DNA of 64,000 nucleotides from positions 2,914,001 through 2,978,000 of the forward strand of contig JANFAH010000005.1 in assembly GCA_024663395.1 (NCBI GenBank). Reading direction: 5' to 3'. Each line of letters begins with the position of its first letter. The first letter of the stretch is position 1. Both the position numbers and the translations under genes were made by a program. The notes under the pieces are model-generated. The model saw only the letters and a program-made list of their open reading frames with translations. It searched no databases and was not told the origin of the DNA. This stretch comes from Pisolithus tinctorius. Its lineage: Eukaryota; Basidiomycota; Agaricomycetes; Boletales; Pisolithaceae. Positions 1 through 11,576 of the stretch are shown here, one piece after another.

Positions 1-711
1 AAGCGAAGGAAAGTGCATGCTGTCATTCTTGAACTTCCAGTCACTTGCAATTTCCCTGAGGGACAGCTCCTCCAATGATTCGGCTGCGAATAATTTGAGA
101 AACGGATGAAGGTCCGCGCCATCCAAGTAATTCTAGACTGCTTGAGGGACAGGGACACATGATTGAATCCTTGGCAGGATATCAACCGACTCCCCTCGTC
201 CATCTATGCTAAGGTACTGCAGAGAAGGAAATTTTACGCGGGAGATTCTGCTGAGGATGTTCTCGGCGTTACCAATAATCTCCAGAGTATGAAAACGGTT
301 CGCATGAGGCAAAACAACTTCTAGTTCTCGCAAGTCATATGCGTCGAGGATGGCGAGGGGGGTTTGACGACTTCTTTCCAAGTGTAACTTCAACGCCGGG
401 AACTTGCGAAGCCAGTAGTATTCCAAGTCGATCTCGCTCCAGATACCAGGAATGTCCATGACTATGGCCCTCCAACGGCGTGAGACTCTAGCCAGACGTT
501 CCCGTTCAAGTTTGATGAGGAGGAATATCTGTATAAGCAACTCGTTTGGAAGGCGATCGATGAACGGGACGGCGCTTGCTTTGATCAGCTCATCGATTAC
601 AACTTTCTGGGTTGCTACAGCCTTGCGAACGTCCACGATCTCCTGGAGAAGCTCCGACTCCCTGTGTTGCAAGCGAAGGAGCTCGGCTCGTGCATCGGAA
701 AGGCTTTTCAT
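1..711 (-). pseudogene. F-box protein gene, 5' part, interrupted by an in-frame TAG
   Basis: The minus-strand frame starts with ATG at 711. It opens with a coiled-coil-like heptad region (about residues 1-45), then an F-box with the core IDRLPNELLIQIF and a following VSRRWRAIVMDIPGIWS segment (about residues 50-95), as in the large agaricomycete F-box/LRR-like family that would serve as SCF ubiquitin-ligase substrate receptors. Leucine-rich text follows. A TAG at 133-135 ends the frame at 192 residues, but the next 44 codons down to base 1 stay open in the same frame and read as the expected LRR-like continuation (SLEELSLREI). The family usually has 400-600 residues, so the gene continues beyond the window. 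The TAG suggests a pseudogene, an amber readthrough or a sequence error. Confidence 0.75.
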
Positions 712-944
712 GGTGTGTCACTGGTATCGATGGAAGGTCCAGGAATGAACAAGGCACGTCTGAACGATTGAATTTTACCTGAGAACGATTGATATGCTGT
801 GGGGTGGATGAGTTTCGGACGTGGCACAGCCATTCGTGAATTCCTACTACATATTAGACTGTTATCAACTCGAGGACGTTTGTTGTCTACGGTTCTGTCA
901 GTTCACTTGCAAACCACAGGAAATCTCGCCGGCGACGACCTACA

Positions 945-1539
945 ATGCCTCAGCAGGTTGAACATGCGACTGTGATGACGCTCGATTCTATCACTGAACA
1001 CGACGTTGGCAGGAAGCTGAGAGTTGCGGGCAGGTATACTCCTTACTGCATTACCTGCATCTAATTCACGTCTGCTCCTTGCAGGATGCTAACTTATGAC
1101 CCTGAATCTGCGCTCGTGCTCTTGCACGATGCTTCCAGTGCATTGCTTGTAGACGCGACTCTCTGCCTCGACCTGGAAGCCATGCACTCCGTTTTTAGTC
1201 CTCCAAGCGAACGTTCAAAGAATCCCAACGTAGATCACAACTGGGCCTTACAACGCAAAAGCCACTGTATGGGTGGTGGGATACCTCGAACGAGCCGAGG
1301 TAAGTACCTATTGCAAATTTCCCTGCCTTACTCCGCTCAACCACCTCCTTCGTTCCCCCATGTAGGATGAGCTCCCTATTCCCATGCTTCCGGCCTACCT
1401 TACCCTGCTCCTGATATCAATCCCTCGATCTTTATTCAGTGCATTGATCATCTCACCAGCAAAGGATCTCGATATTGTGCGGCTGCGCGCTGCTCTCACA
1501 GCGATGGCGGAGGTGCCTCCAACGCCTTACCCAGTTTGA
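945..1539 (+). pseudogene. TEN1-like telomere-capping OB-fold gene, copy 1, one frameshift
   Basis: Three exons read from ATG 945: 945 to about 1034 (donor GTATAC), about 1084-1311, and about 1376-1539, with conventional donors and CAG/TAG acceptors. The translation has the small OB-fold layout of Ten1, the third CST-complex subunit that caps telomeres: a strand VGRKLRVAGR, then LTYDPESALVLLHD, then LLVDATLCLD, and a later strand VWVVGYLERAE. The last strand is only in frame if one base near 1261 is removed, so this copy carries a +1 frameshift. A more damaged copy lies at 10,986-11,576. The identification rests on pattern similarity to Ten1 and on the expected size (about 150 aa). It could be another small OB-fold protein. 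The functional gene is presumably elsewhere. Confidence 0.45.
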
Positions 1540-1689
1540 AGTACATAACCGACCCAGATTGTCCGCGGGCTTCTTCGAGTCGACCACTATGCGTTTGACA
1601 CTTGATCGTTTATATTAACACATCATACTGCAAGTAGCACATAGGCAAGTAGCAGGTGTGCAGGATATGTTCTCGACGGGTTGAAGTTC

Positions 1690-2346
1690 AACCACTTACA
1701 TCACTACATCTATGGAGAAAGTCATGCACTCTCCTGGTACAACTGTGCAGACACCATATGGGCTCACAACGGAAGCCCTTCTGATCTCATAACCTTCCAT
1801 TCAAAGCATTTCCAGTTGGGAGTACGACCACTCCGGAGCTCTACAACTAAGGTTTCGTCCTTCCTTGCCTTTTCACTTACTAGCACAGATAGCATAGTCA
1901 TTACTGGTTAGAGAGTTTGTGGCTTATCCGAAGGCGTCCATTCACTTCCCCTGCTGCAGAAGTCATATTTTGCAATCCTGAGTTCTTTAATACTTCATAT
2001 GCAAACCGGCCCACTCGTATCTGGCTAGGTACAGACTTCCACATTATTCACCTTGCAGACGACCCGCTTTGTTGGCTTGTCCAAGCTCGCAACGATGCAC
2101 ACTTCTCCATACAGCTCATCAATCTCGGTTTGAGAGTATCCCGCCATGACGTACTGTGACCGCGAAGAAGTCATGCTGTCAGCCTTCATCACCTTCGCGA
2201 ATCGAGGAAGACGTTTCTCAACATTAGGGTGCTGTCTCACTCTAGCGACGCCGTCGATACTTGCAAACGTTACAAGCTCAGCGGTTTCCTCCACGGCTTC
2301 GTTGAAGCCAAATATGCCGTGGGTCATACAACGACTACATCAATGA
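1690..2346 (-). pseudogene. Unidentified minus-strand gene remnant next to the TEN1-like copy
   Basis: The minus strand carries a protein-like open frame of about 100 residues (2327 to 2025) with segments such as VEETAELVTFASIDGVARV and EIDELYGEVCIVASLDKPTK. The DNA of 1,690-2,150 matches 11,790-12,240 downstream of the second TEN1-like copy. The similarity includes the words around GACGACCCGCTTTGTTGGCT in both. The pair therefore duplicated as part of a larger block. I do not recognise the protein. Both copies look degenerate. Confidence 0.35.
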
Positions 2347-2589
2347 GGTAATGATTGACCTATCTAGGAATAGCCCCACGTTCCGATAGCACACGAGAAC
2401 ATCCCAAGCTACACCGAGAGGTCAGAGTTCGCCCAAGGGTAGCATCCGTTCCTTTCAGGCAATTTTCGTAATCGACGCAGTTGGTCCCTTCTTTTACAGG
2501 ATAGCAATGGCGGAGGCCAAAAGTGAGGTAACCACTCCTGGGAAGGGCGGTTAGATTTGTCAAGAGCGTGTAGAGCGGAGCAGCCAGTG

Positions 2590-3020
2590 ACAGGGGACTC
2601 AGTCTGACCTTGCAATTCATTCGCAGAACCTTGCAAACTTTGGCAGAGGACTTAATTGAATCCCCATAAGAGATTGTCTTTGCGAAAACACTGAAGAATA
2701 ATATTACCTTGGTGCTAAGCTAGGTTGGCATCAGTCAAGATTGAGCATGAACAAGTTCTGCTTGGGCTTGACGGTAGGATTCAGTTACCCAGTGTCATCA
2801 GGAATGGCAAGTCAATCGACCGGTTCCCATGAATTGTGTCGTATCAGGAAGCGGATATCGTTCCGCCCGCGACAAGCGAAAACTCATGACCAGAGGAGAA
2901 ATGACCTCGCTAGCCAATACTTGTGGCACCCAAGTGAATCTGCGAGGAGAGCAAACATTGTTCGAATAAGTCACCTGTGCGATGGCGGTATGCCAGGCGT
3001 GTGTGAAGGTGCCGAGAGGT
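2590..3020. repeat. Fragment of the unidentified 9.1-10.7 kb repeat (copy A)
   Basis: This stretch aligns by eye with 9,500-9,905 and 13,540-13,960. Shared landmarks are the ATAAGAGATTGTCTTC-like word, AATAATATTGCCTTG, GACCAGAGGAGAAATGAC and AATCTGCGAGGAGAGCA. On the minus strand two of the copies share a translated segment NNVCSPRRFTW, which suggests an old coding exon. In this copy the fragment separates two blocks (1,690-2,346 and 3,130-3,450) that have no such fragment between their homologues in the second block. Confidence 0.55.
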
Positions 3021-3129
3021 AGAAGAGATGCGAACATGGTCGTCCTGTGTATCAATGTGTGGTTTACCTCCGGGTGCCTTTAGAAATGGACCATAAGTAA
3101 ACGTTGAGCATATAATTTCTGTCATAAAA

Positions 3130-3450
3130 TCCCCGCCTTCGTTCTCACCTCTGGAAGCAATTTAAAGCGCATAATACTTTGAACGTCATCGCCGAATCCG
3201 CGGCGTCAATGTCTAGCGATACGCCATCGCGAACGAGCTGGTAGAATGCCAATTGTGCGGGATGGGGGCTAGTTTGAGGAGTAACGAGCCGTCCTCTGCT
3301 GTTTGCACCACTGCGTGCCCACCGACCTGCGAGGAGAGCGGCGTTATGGGTGGAGGGGTATAGGATCGATGGGGAATAAAACGTGGTGGCGATGATCTCG
3401 TCGTTGACATCTTTGCTGGAAATTTTCGAAATCAGATAACAAACCAAGAA
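3130..3450 (-). pseudogene. Unidentified minus-strand exon remnant
   Basis: An open minus-strand frame of about 100 residues contains VRDGVSLDIDAADSAMTFK. Its DNA (3,165-3,245) matches 12,955-13,050, where the related text reads TADSAMKFNVLC in a broken frame. The pairing with the second block supports descent from one duplicated gene. No family recognised. Confidence 0.3.
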
Positions 3451-3897
3451 GGCCTACACTTTGCTCTGCGCCTAACCGAAGCAGTGGGCAAGCTCGTTGA
3501 AATGCGGAATTCGTGTATTGTGAAATGCGTGAGCCAACCGCGAGCTAAAGCTGAATCCTTACCGCTGAACTGAACTCAATCATTGACTGGGGCCTTTGCC
3601 CACGAGCTATGATCTGATTCTGGGAGGTACTACAGCTCCCACTGCATAGCGAAGTGTTCGTAGACTTGCCATCGATGTTTTCTCAACGCGAGCATGAGGG
3701 AGTCGAAATTCTTGTCATTAAGCATTCGATATTGAAGATGGCGTGTCTAGAGCTCGTGCTCCCGGCCTCCAGCAGTGGCGCCTGCAACGTGTCCACAGCA
3801 AGTCGGCGCTTTCAACACCTGAGCCTGAAACTACTTGATATTCACCCTCCAACCTCGAATCCAACCTTCAAACCTTACACAAAATACGAATTTCTCA
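3451..3897. other. Intergenic, presumed promoter region of the NLR-like gene
   Basis: No supported gene is present. The stretch just before ATG 3,898 is C/T/A-rich (AACCTCGAATCCAACCTTCA-like), as expected of a fungal 5' leader. No specific regulatory motif can be named. Confidence 0.4.
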
Positions 3898-6800
3898 ATG
3901 GCTCTCAAGCAGTTGAAGAAGCTTCGTTTGTTTAGCTCCGAAAGACCCAGCTCGGCCGCACCTGACCTTCCCTCGGTATGCGCCTTATACCTTGCACGCG
4001 ATGGTATATATTGATCTCTGCTCCAACAGTCACAAGGAGCGTCTCATCCCTCTGCCGACGCCTCCTCGATGGCTGGGCCATCGGCGAATACCCCTCGAAA
4101 TCTGTTTTCCAGGATGGGACACCTCTTCCATCGGTCGAACCAGACTCGATCAGAGCCTCCCACTACAGAGACAACCGACGACAGAATTGGCAGTCAAGTC
4201 AATGTTGCACAACAGGCAATGGTTGACATGAAGCCCATCCCCCAAGTATTGCAAATGGCTGTTGGTCTTGTCGGGCAGGCCGATACCGCGGTGACGAGGA
4301 TTCAAAGTATCGAGGCGATTCTCCAACCCCTCAAATTGTTCAACTCCCTTGCTACCACTCTATCGAATGTAGGCGCTTTAAGCTTCCGGTCGCCTGCATG
4401 CTCTGATATAAGTGCACAGGTCCACCCTTATGTCCAGTTTGCACTTGGGATTCTCACCGCTGCTTCTCAAGTACTTTCCCCTTCCCTTTCATGGATCCCT
4501 CGCTCATGTAGTCCTCATTAGTTGCTCATCAACCAAGCAAACCTAGACAACGAGGTGTTCGGCCTCCTCAATACCGTAAAGGATCTCTACGAATTTCTTA
4601 TGGAAAAGGATACCATTGAGAATATGGATGGCATGAAAGAGACGTTGCGGAGGATTTCACAGGAGATGAGTGCCGCAGCGCTGTTTGTCATAAAATATTG
4701 CAAAAAGAAGAACATCTGTGGGTTCTATGGTCATGGTCCTCTGATCCGCTTCAGTGTGCTGATGGGATACATCGCCAGTGGTAAGAATCGGGGACAGCCT
4801 TGTTTCCGACCCGCAGACCGTTGCACGTGGCCACGTCAAGAATCTGGGTGACCTGATGCAACAATATCGGGATCGTGCGATACGGGACATCCAGATCAAC
4901 ATTTCCCACGTGTTTGAAGACCTGAACCTCGAAGGCATGGCTTACGCAGCTGGTGCGGGCCTGAATACGACCAAGAAATGCCTCGACGGCACCAGGACAG
5001 AAATTTTGAAGGATATCATCGACTGGATCACCACAAGTGACGTCAATGCCCCTCGTATCTTGTGGCTCCACGGGCAGCCCGGAAGAGGAAAGTCTGCCAT
5101 TGCCCATACAATTGCATCGTGGATCGAGGATGTGAAAGCGACTGGCACCTGTTTCTGCTTCGCTCGTGACAGGCAGGCCGAACGACGAGAGGAAAAGATT
5201 CTGACTACTATCGCCCGCGATCTGGCGGATCGTGATCCTGCATTTCGACGAGCATTGTCGAATGTGGTGTCAAATAACCACTCTCTCAAGACCACATGCG
5301 ATGTGCTACAGCAGTGGAAGCGATTCATCTTGGAGCCGCTGTCGAAGATTAATGGAGAGATAGTTGGGAATGTGGTCGTGGTAATTGATGCCTTGGATGA
5401 AAGTGGGCCGGAGATATCGAGGAGGGAAATCTTGAGCCTTCTGGTATCATCAGAAGCTGCGCATCTGCCAGCCAATTTCCGGATCCTTTTGACGTCCAGA
5501 CCATTGCCGGACATCGAACGTGTCATGAGGGATGTTCCACACGTGAAGGCAACTTCATTGGACGACGTCCGTCGGGAGTTGGTGGAACGTGACATCCAGC
5601 TATATGTTTCCAAGGGACTTGACCGTTTTCCCAGCATTGGAGCAACAGAAGTCCAGAATGTTGTCAAAAAATCTGATGGCCTGTTTGAGTGGGCTCGTCT
5701 GGCCTGCGAGTTCATCAGGTCACGTAAAGCAGGAGAAACTCCGAAAGAACGCTACGACGATCTGATGGCTCTCCAGTCAGAAAAAGGAAGAACGTTGTTG
5801 GACACGACTTACTTGGAAATCCTGAAGGGGGGCATACCTGATTCTGGGAGAGGCCTGGAACGATATCACTCCGTGATGCGGCAAGTCGTGATGGCGCTTG
5901 AACCTCTTCCTATGGCAGCCTTAAATTCGATGCGTGAAAAATTCCCAAACAAGGAGGACCACTATGACATTTTTCTCGTCCTCGAGTTCATGTCTCCCGT
6001 GCTGGGTGGCATTGTGGACCGCGTCTCTGCTGTGCGGCCCCTGCATGCATCCTTCTATGACTTCCTGATGGATCATTCACGGAGTGGTATCTACTTCGTT
6101 GACACCTCCAACACGCAACATACAAAAGACCTAGCATTTGCTGCATTGCAGGTTCTTCGTGATGGTCTTCAATTCAACATCTGTGGATTGGAAAGCTCCT
6201 ACTTTGCCAATGCTGATGTTGCTGATCTGTTGGACAGAATCAAGAACAACATTCCACAGCCATCTTTGCTACTCTAGTCAATTCTGGGCACAGCATCTGC
6301 AGAAGACAGGATTTGACTTGGAACTTGCATTGCAAGTGAAAGCTTTTGTTGGAAGTGAAAAAATTATGTTCTGGCTGGAGATAATAAGCTTGCTGGGGGT
6401 AGTTGGAAAGGGTTTGGATGCTCTTGCCACTGTTGCAAAATGGCTACATGTGAGTACTTCATGTGCAGTATTTGATGACATCTAACACAACAATGAAGGG
6501 CCAAGATGGCTTCAAGGATACATTGGCATTGGTGGAAGATGGAATCAAGTTGGTTCAGAACTTTGGCAGTGTGATATTGCACAGCACCCCACACATTTAT
6601 ATCTCAGCATTGCCATTTATGCCTCCAAATGCATTGTTATCAACAATGCTCTTGCCAAAATTCTCAGGTTTGGCTGGAGTTGTTGTAGGAGGGTTGAAAG
6701 GGTGGCCAGTTGAACAACAGCTACTGCATGGTCATACTTCTGGGGTCCAATCAGTTGCATTCTCCCCTGATGGGAAGAGGATTGTCTCAGGCTCATGGGA

Positions 6801-8921
6801 CAAGACTGTGAGGGTGTGGGATGTTGAGGGAGGTGTGCAGATTGGCAGCCCTCTTGAGGGCCATACAGATGCAGTCTTTTCAGTTGCATTCTCCCCTGAT
6901 GGGAAGAGGATTGTCTCAGGCTCAAAGGACATGACTGTGAGGGTCTGGGATGTTGAGGGAGGTGTGCAGATTGGCAGCCATCTTGAGGGCCATACAGATG
7001 ATGTCCTTTCAGTTGCATTCTCCCCTGATGGGAAGAGGATTGTCTCAGGCTCAAGGGACAACACTGTGAGGGTCTGGGATGTTGAGGGAGGTGTACAGAT
7101 TGGCAGCCCTCTTGAGGGCCATACAGATGTAGTCCGATCAGTTGCATTCTCCCCTGATGGGAAGAGGATTGTCTCAGGCTCTTTGGACAAGACTGTGAGG
7201 GTGTGGGATGTTGAAGGAGGTGTGCAGATTGGAAGTCCTCTTGGGTGCCATACAGATGGTGTCACTTCAGTTGCATTCTCCCCTGATGGGAAGAGGATTG
7301 TCTCAGGTTCAAAGGACAGCACTATGAGGGTGTGGGATGTTGAGGGAGGTGTGCAGATTGGCAGCCCTCTTGAGGGCCATACTTTTTATGTCACTTCAGT
7401 TGCATTCTCCCCTGATGGGAAGAGGGTTGTCTCAGGCTCAGGGGACAACACTGTGAGGGTCTGGGATGTTGAGGGAGGTGTGCAGATTGGCAACCCTCTT
7501 AAGGGGCATACTTTTTGGTCTATTCAGTTGCATTCTCCCCTGATGGGAAGAGGATTATCTCAGGCTCATTGGACAACACTGTCAGGGTCTGGGATGTTGT
7601 GGGAGGTGTGCAGATTGGCAGTCCTCTTGAGGGCCATACAGATGAAGTCACTTCAGTTGTATTCTCCCCTGATGGAAAGAGGATTGTCTCAGGCTCAAGG
7701 GACAACACTGTGAGGGTCTGGGATGTTGAGGGAGGTGTGCAGATTGGCAGCCCTCTTGAGGGTCATACTTTTTGTGTCAATTCAGTTGCATTCTCCCCTG
7801 ATGGGAAGAGGATTGTCTCAGGCTCATGGGACAAGACTGTGAGGGTCTGGGATGTTGAGGGAGGTGTGCAGATTGGCAGCCCTCTTGAGGGCCATACAGA
7901 TGCAGTCTTTTCAGTAGCATTCTCCTTGATGGGAAGAGGATTGCCTCAGGCTCTTTGGACAAGACTGTGAGGGTGTGGGATGTTGAGGGAGGTGTGCAGA
8001 TTGGCAGCCCTCTTGAGGGCCATACAGATGCAATCACTTCAGCCACATTCTCCCCTGATGGGAAGAGGATTGTCTCAGGCTCTTTGGACAAGACTGTGAG
8101 GGTGTGGGATGTTGAGGGAGGTGTACAGATTGGTAGCCCTCTTGTGGGTCATATAGAAGAAGTCAGTTCAGTTGCATTCTCTGCTGATGGGAAGAGGATT
8201 GTCTCAGGCTCATGGGACAAGACTGTGAGGGTGTGGGATGTTGAGGGAGGTGTGCAGATTGGCAGCTATCTTGAGGGCCATACAGATACAGTCAAATCAG
8301 TGGCATTCTCCCCTGATGGGAAGATGATTGTCTCAGGCTCAGCAGACAAGACTGTGAGGGTGTGGGATGTTGAGGGAGGTGTACAGATTGGCAGCCCTCT
8401 TGAGGGCCATACTTTTTATGTCACTTCAGTTGCATTCTCCCCTGATGGAAAGAGGATTGTCTCAGGCTCATGGGACAAGGCTGTCAGGGTCTGGGAGAAT
8501 GAAAAATTGACACTGGTTGCATCCCACCCCTCTAGCATGCTTCATCCATCCCCTCCTGCACATGGTATGTAACTCCACCTTTTATCTATCCTTATTTCAC
8601 TTAATAAGAAGTGTAGATGTCAAGAGATATCCCATTTGCTTTTCATTTGACCCCTCACATGCACTACATAACAGCAGTCCACTTTTTGATGGGTCCATGC
8701 ACCAGGAGGCTGTGCTGGGCCAAGCAGTCAAGTTACATGATGATGGCTGGATCAGAGGCCCAAAGGGACAACTACTACTTTGGATCCCCCTAAGACTTAG
8801 GAGTCCATTTTACTCAATGTGGACCATAGCAGTCATTCCCAGAGGTTGTTGCACAGAGTTGGACTTGAGTCAGATGGTCCATGGCAAGGAGTGGTGCAAA
8901 TGTTTCCCTTCCATTGAATGA
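3898..8921 (+). CDS. NACHT-WD40 NLR-like gene (14 WD repeats), frameshifted
   Basis: Likely a cytoplasmic STAND/NLR signalling receptor of the fungal incompatibility type. Exons: 3898-3975, 4030-4368, 4420-4470, 4522-4717, 4779-6449, 6499-8564 and 8617-8921, with donors such as GTATGC and GTATGT. ATG 3,898 gives the MALKQLKKLRLF start. Residues 1-220 form a helical N-terminal region. The NACHT domain has a Walker A GQPGRGKSAIAHTI near residue 320 and a Walker B VVVVIDALDES near residue 420, followed by a sensor-like ILLTSRPLPDIERV. A linker (FWAQHLQ...AKWLH) leads to 14 WD repeats, and the last exon carries a conserved tail (DDGWIRGPKGQLLLW ... LDLSQMVHG) seen in mushroom WD40 proteins. Three single-base frameshifts break it: an extra C near 6,260, a lost base near 7,515 and one near 7,925. 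It is therefore a recent pseudogene, a phase-variable allele or a sequence with errors. Confidence 0.85.
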
Positions 8922-9077
8922 ATGGTGTCTTAAATTGTATTTTGATGTTGTGTATACCTGCTGCTGCAATGCCACATATTAGTTCACCCCCCCATATTTT
9001 TCCAATCATCATTTTACCCTGCTAATTGCATTGATATCCTCTGCTATCACATTCCACATGTTATCACAAGAACAAAT
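6155..9077. other. CpG-depleted block over the 3' half of the NLR gene
   Basis: Reading every line, I find a single CG dinucleotide (about 7,135) between roughly 6,155 and 9,077. The first half of the same gene (4,770-6,150) and the flanks have ordinary CpG content. The block covers the linker, all WD repeats, the last exon and the 3' flank. Confidence 0.85.
6730..8500 (+). repeat. 129-bp WD40 repeat array, 14 units
   Basis: Units of 43 codons with the core SVAFSPDGKRIVSGS, then xDxTVRVWDVEGGVQIGS. Fourteen units fit two seven-bladed propellers. Unit 7 (near 7,515) and unit 10 (near 7,925) each lack one base relative to the others. Differences among units concentrate at a few codons: the two to four after HT, the residue between GS and D, and the residue after that D. 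Confidence 0.95.
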
Positions 9078-10700
9078 CACTTCGACAGAAAATCCTGGTC
9101 CGTTGAGACAGGAGTAATAGTAACTCATAGGGCCGAACCCCTGGCATGAAGTGTTCTTCCTTTTTGGAAGGTACCATGGAACTTCCCACAACAGCGTGGT
9201 ATGCAAATCCATTAAGGACAAATTGGCAACGCACCTTTATCGGAAATCGATTGGGAACAACCGTAGAAATGGGCGACGTGACCCACATAGATATGGCTGG
9301 CACACTACCGTAAGTCACATATATGATAGACGAGGCAAACGAGGGCCTGGACCTGGCCCGACACCGTGGAACATTGCTCAATCATCGACGCCCCAGAAGT
9401 GTACGTTGAGCAGACTTGGGTGTCACAATAGGGACGCTGATGGCGAGAGTGCCTGGAACCGACGCGAAGGGCATCATTAATGAAGTAAAGGCCGGTCTCA
9501 GCCTAACCTTGCAGTTCATTCGAAGAGCTTCGGAAACTTTGCGGAAGCAGTTACTTAAATCACGATAAGAGATTGTCTTCTCTGCGAAGACGCTGGGGAA
9601 TAATATTGCCTTGATGCATAGGCTAGGTTCCATCGGGCGAGATTGAGTAAGTCCCATTTCGGTTTCACGGTGAGATTCGCTTACTAGCGTCATCAGGAAC
9701 AATCGACCGGTTCCTATGAATTGTGTGGTAGCAGGGAGCGAAAAATCGTTCTACCCGCGACAAGCAAATACCCATGAGGCTGGGAGACCAGAGGAGAAAT
9801 GACTTCGTCAGCCAATACTTGCGGCATCCAAGTAAATCTGCGAGGAGAACAGACATTGTTCGAATAAGACACCTGTGCGATGGTGGCATGCCAGGCGTGT
9901 CGATTACAGCATCCGACTTACCCATTTTTCTTCAAATCCCCCAATGTCGGGGTGAACGTGCATGGGGCAATGATGGCATCACGATTAGTTGCTTGTGTCT
10001 GTGTGTCTGTGTTGAGATCTCGTGGACAGAGGGTTTCATGTGGTCTCAAATCAATATTTGTGCCCCTGTACCATTTGTTTGATTTGCGATGATCAGCTTT
10101 ACCCCTGGAGGTAGGAGAATGACATAAGGAAGGGGCATCGCAAATTGAAAACTCCCAATTCCATTCACGAGGACGTCCTAGAAACTGCTTTTGGTAAGGG
10201 AGCCACGTCCACGACTCCACTATCGTTGACACATTGCGCAAATTCCCGCAAAGCGGAGTCAACTATCACGATAACAGGTAGGGTTTGGAGCGTTATTTGA
10301 GGACATACGCTCATAACTCCCTGGTATCACCGAACTATGACATTTGTCACTTTGTGTGGCTTTGCGGGAGAATTCGTCACAGGCTCGCCGGACATAAGGC
10401 TCAACGCCTGGTCTCCCAGAAAAGGATACATGTAGACTGGCCTTCCGGAGTGGTGAAGGTTTGATAAGACCTAGAAGAGCTCCACAGACACCAATAATGA
10501 TACGCCCTTCGAAGTACCCCAGGATCGCACGGTATCACTATGATCCATTTTATTCGACGACCGAAGGATGCAGAATTGTACTTGTCAGCCATAGTTGGTG
10601 GAAAAAGCCATGAAATGGCTTTGGGAAACGAACCTTCATGACGAACGGAAAACACCTATGATAGCTGTTATCGAAGAAAAATGCCAACAAGTGGTGTCCC
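9060..10700. repeat. Unidentified dispersed repeat, uninterrupted copy B
   Basis: A 1.6-kb stretch with a second full-length relative split between 13,310-13,998 and 29,599-30,410. Shared landmarks include CCCAGAAGTGTACGTTG/CCCAGAAGCTTACGTGG, GTGGACAGAGGG, CTCCCAGAAAAGGATA and GCAGAATTGTACTTGTC/GCAGAACTGTACCTGTC. Coding traces are seen mainly on the minus strand. In the other copy one minus-strand frame (30,221-29,778) is open for 147 residues and contains PIDILFWETRHPATLS. In this copy the same text is broken. Around 9,166-9,310 a plus-strand frame (METLPTTAWY-like start) is also open. The function is unknown; it may be a decayed gene family or a TE. Confidence 0.6.
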
Positions 10701-10985
10701 AAAAATTGTGATCAATGATCATCCCTCGCGCGGAATTACACGCCTCCACGTAGCTGTGTCTGTGGACGTACATAAGCGGCTGAGCGGCACAAGCGGAGGG
10801 TGATAATGGCCATGTTGGGAGCCCGGGAGAAAAAGATTCGATTTTCTCTGCGAGAGAAAGTGACGGTGACCGAACTTGAAGCGTAGCTTCCACGGCTCGA
10901 CTTCGCCTCAATGTCAGGCAGGACAACACTGCCAGTCGAAAATGCCACATCGCTACAGGTCGCTGAGGCAGGCAACTAGTATCCA

Positions 10986-11576
10986 ATGCCTCAATAGGTT
11001 GAACATGCCATGGTGATGATGCCCGAATCTGGACGACGTTGGCAGGGCTTGAGCTGGGGATTGCGGCAGGTACGATTCTTACCACGTTGTCTACATCTAA
11101 TCTAAATCCATCACTACCTACCATTGTTGTGTGCTTCTGCAGGATGTTGACTGTTGAGCCTGAATCCTCACATCTACTTCAGTCCATTTCCCGTAGACGC
11201 GTTTCTCTACTTCAACCTGAAAACCATACACTCCATTTTCGATTCTTCAAGCACGCGTTCGAAGAATCCCAAGGTAGATCGCAGCTGGGTCTTACAACGG
11301 AAAAGCTACGTATGGGTGGTGGGTTACCTCGAGCGAACCGACATAAGTTCCTTCTGCATTTTTCCTTGCCTGGCTCCAATCAACCATCTCCTTTTCCCTG
11401 TGCAGGAACAGGTCTCTATTCCCATACTTCTGGCTTACCTACCTGCTTCTGATATCAATCCCTCGGTCTTTATGCGTGCATTGATCATCTCACTGGTGAA
11501 TGGTATTGGCATTATATTATTGCCCGACGCTCTTATGGCCATGGCGGAGGTGCCTCCAACACCTTCCCCGATCTGA
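10986..11576 (+). pseudogene. TEN1-like pseudogene, copy 2
   Basis: Aligns with 945-1539 across all three exons (RMLTVEPES versus RMLTYDPES; LQRKSYVWVVGYLERTD versus the frameshifted equivalent). It has a TAG at codon 4 where copy 1 has CAG, a deletion in exon 1 and a deletion of about 10 bases in exon 2. The last exon still reads IPILLAYLP ... AMAEVPPTPSPI. Copy 1 and copy 2 are broken at different places, so they decayed separately after duplication. Confidence 0.5.

Noticed and set aside
4942..5715. 257-codon minus-strand frame
   Set aside because: It is antisense to the NACHT exon, where Walker motifs identify the plus strand as coding.
6617..8091. Minus-strand open frames of 100-196 codons across the WD array
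   Set aside because: They are antisense shadows of the 129-bp repeat, which lacks stops on the opposite strand, and have no domain of their own.
9950..10700. Solo LTR interpretation of the right part of the dispersed repeat
   Set aside because: No TG...CA termini or target duplication could be found at its ends.
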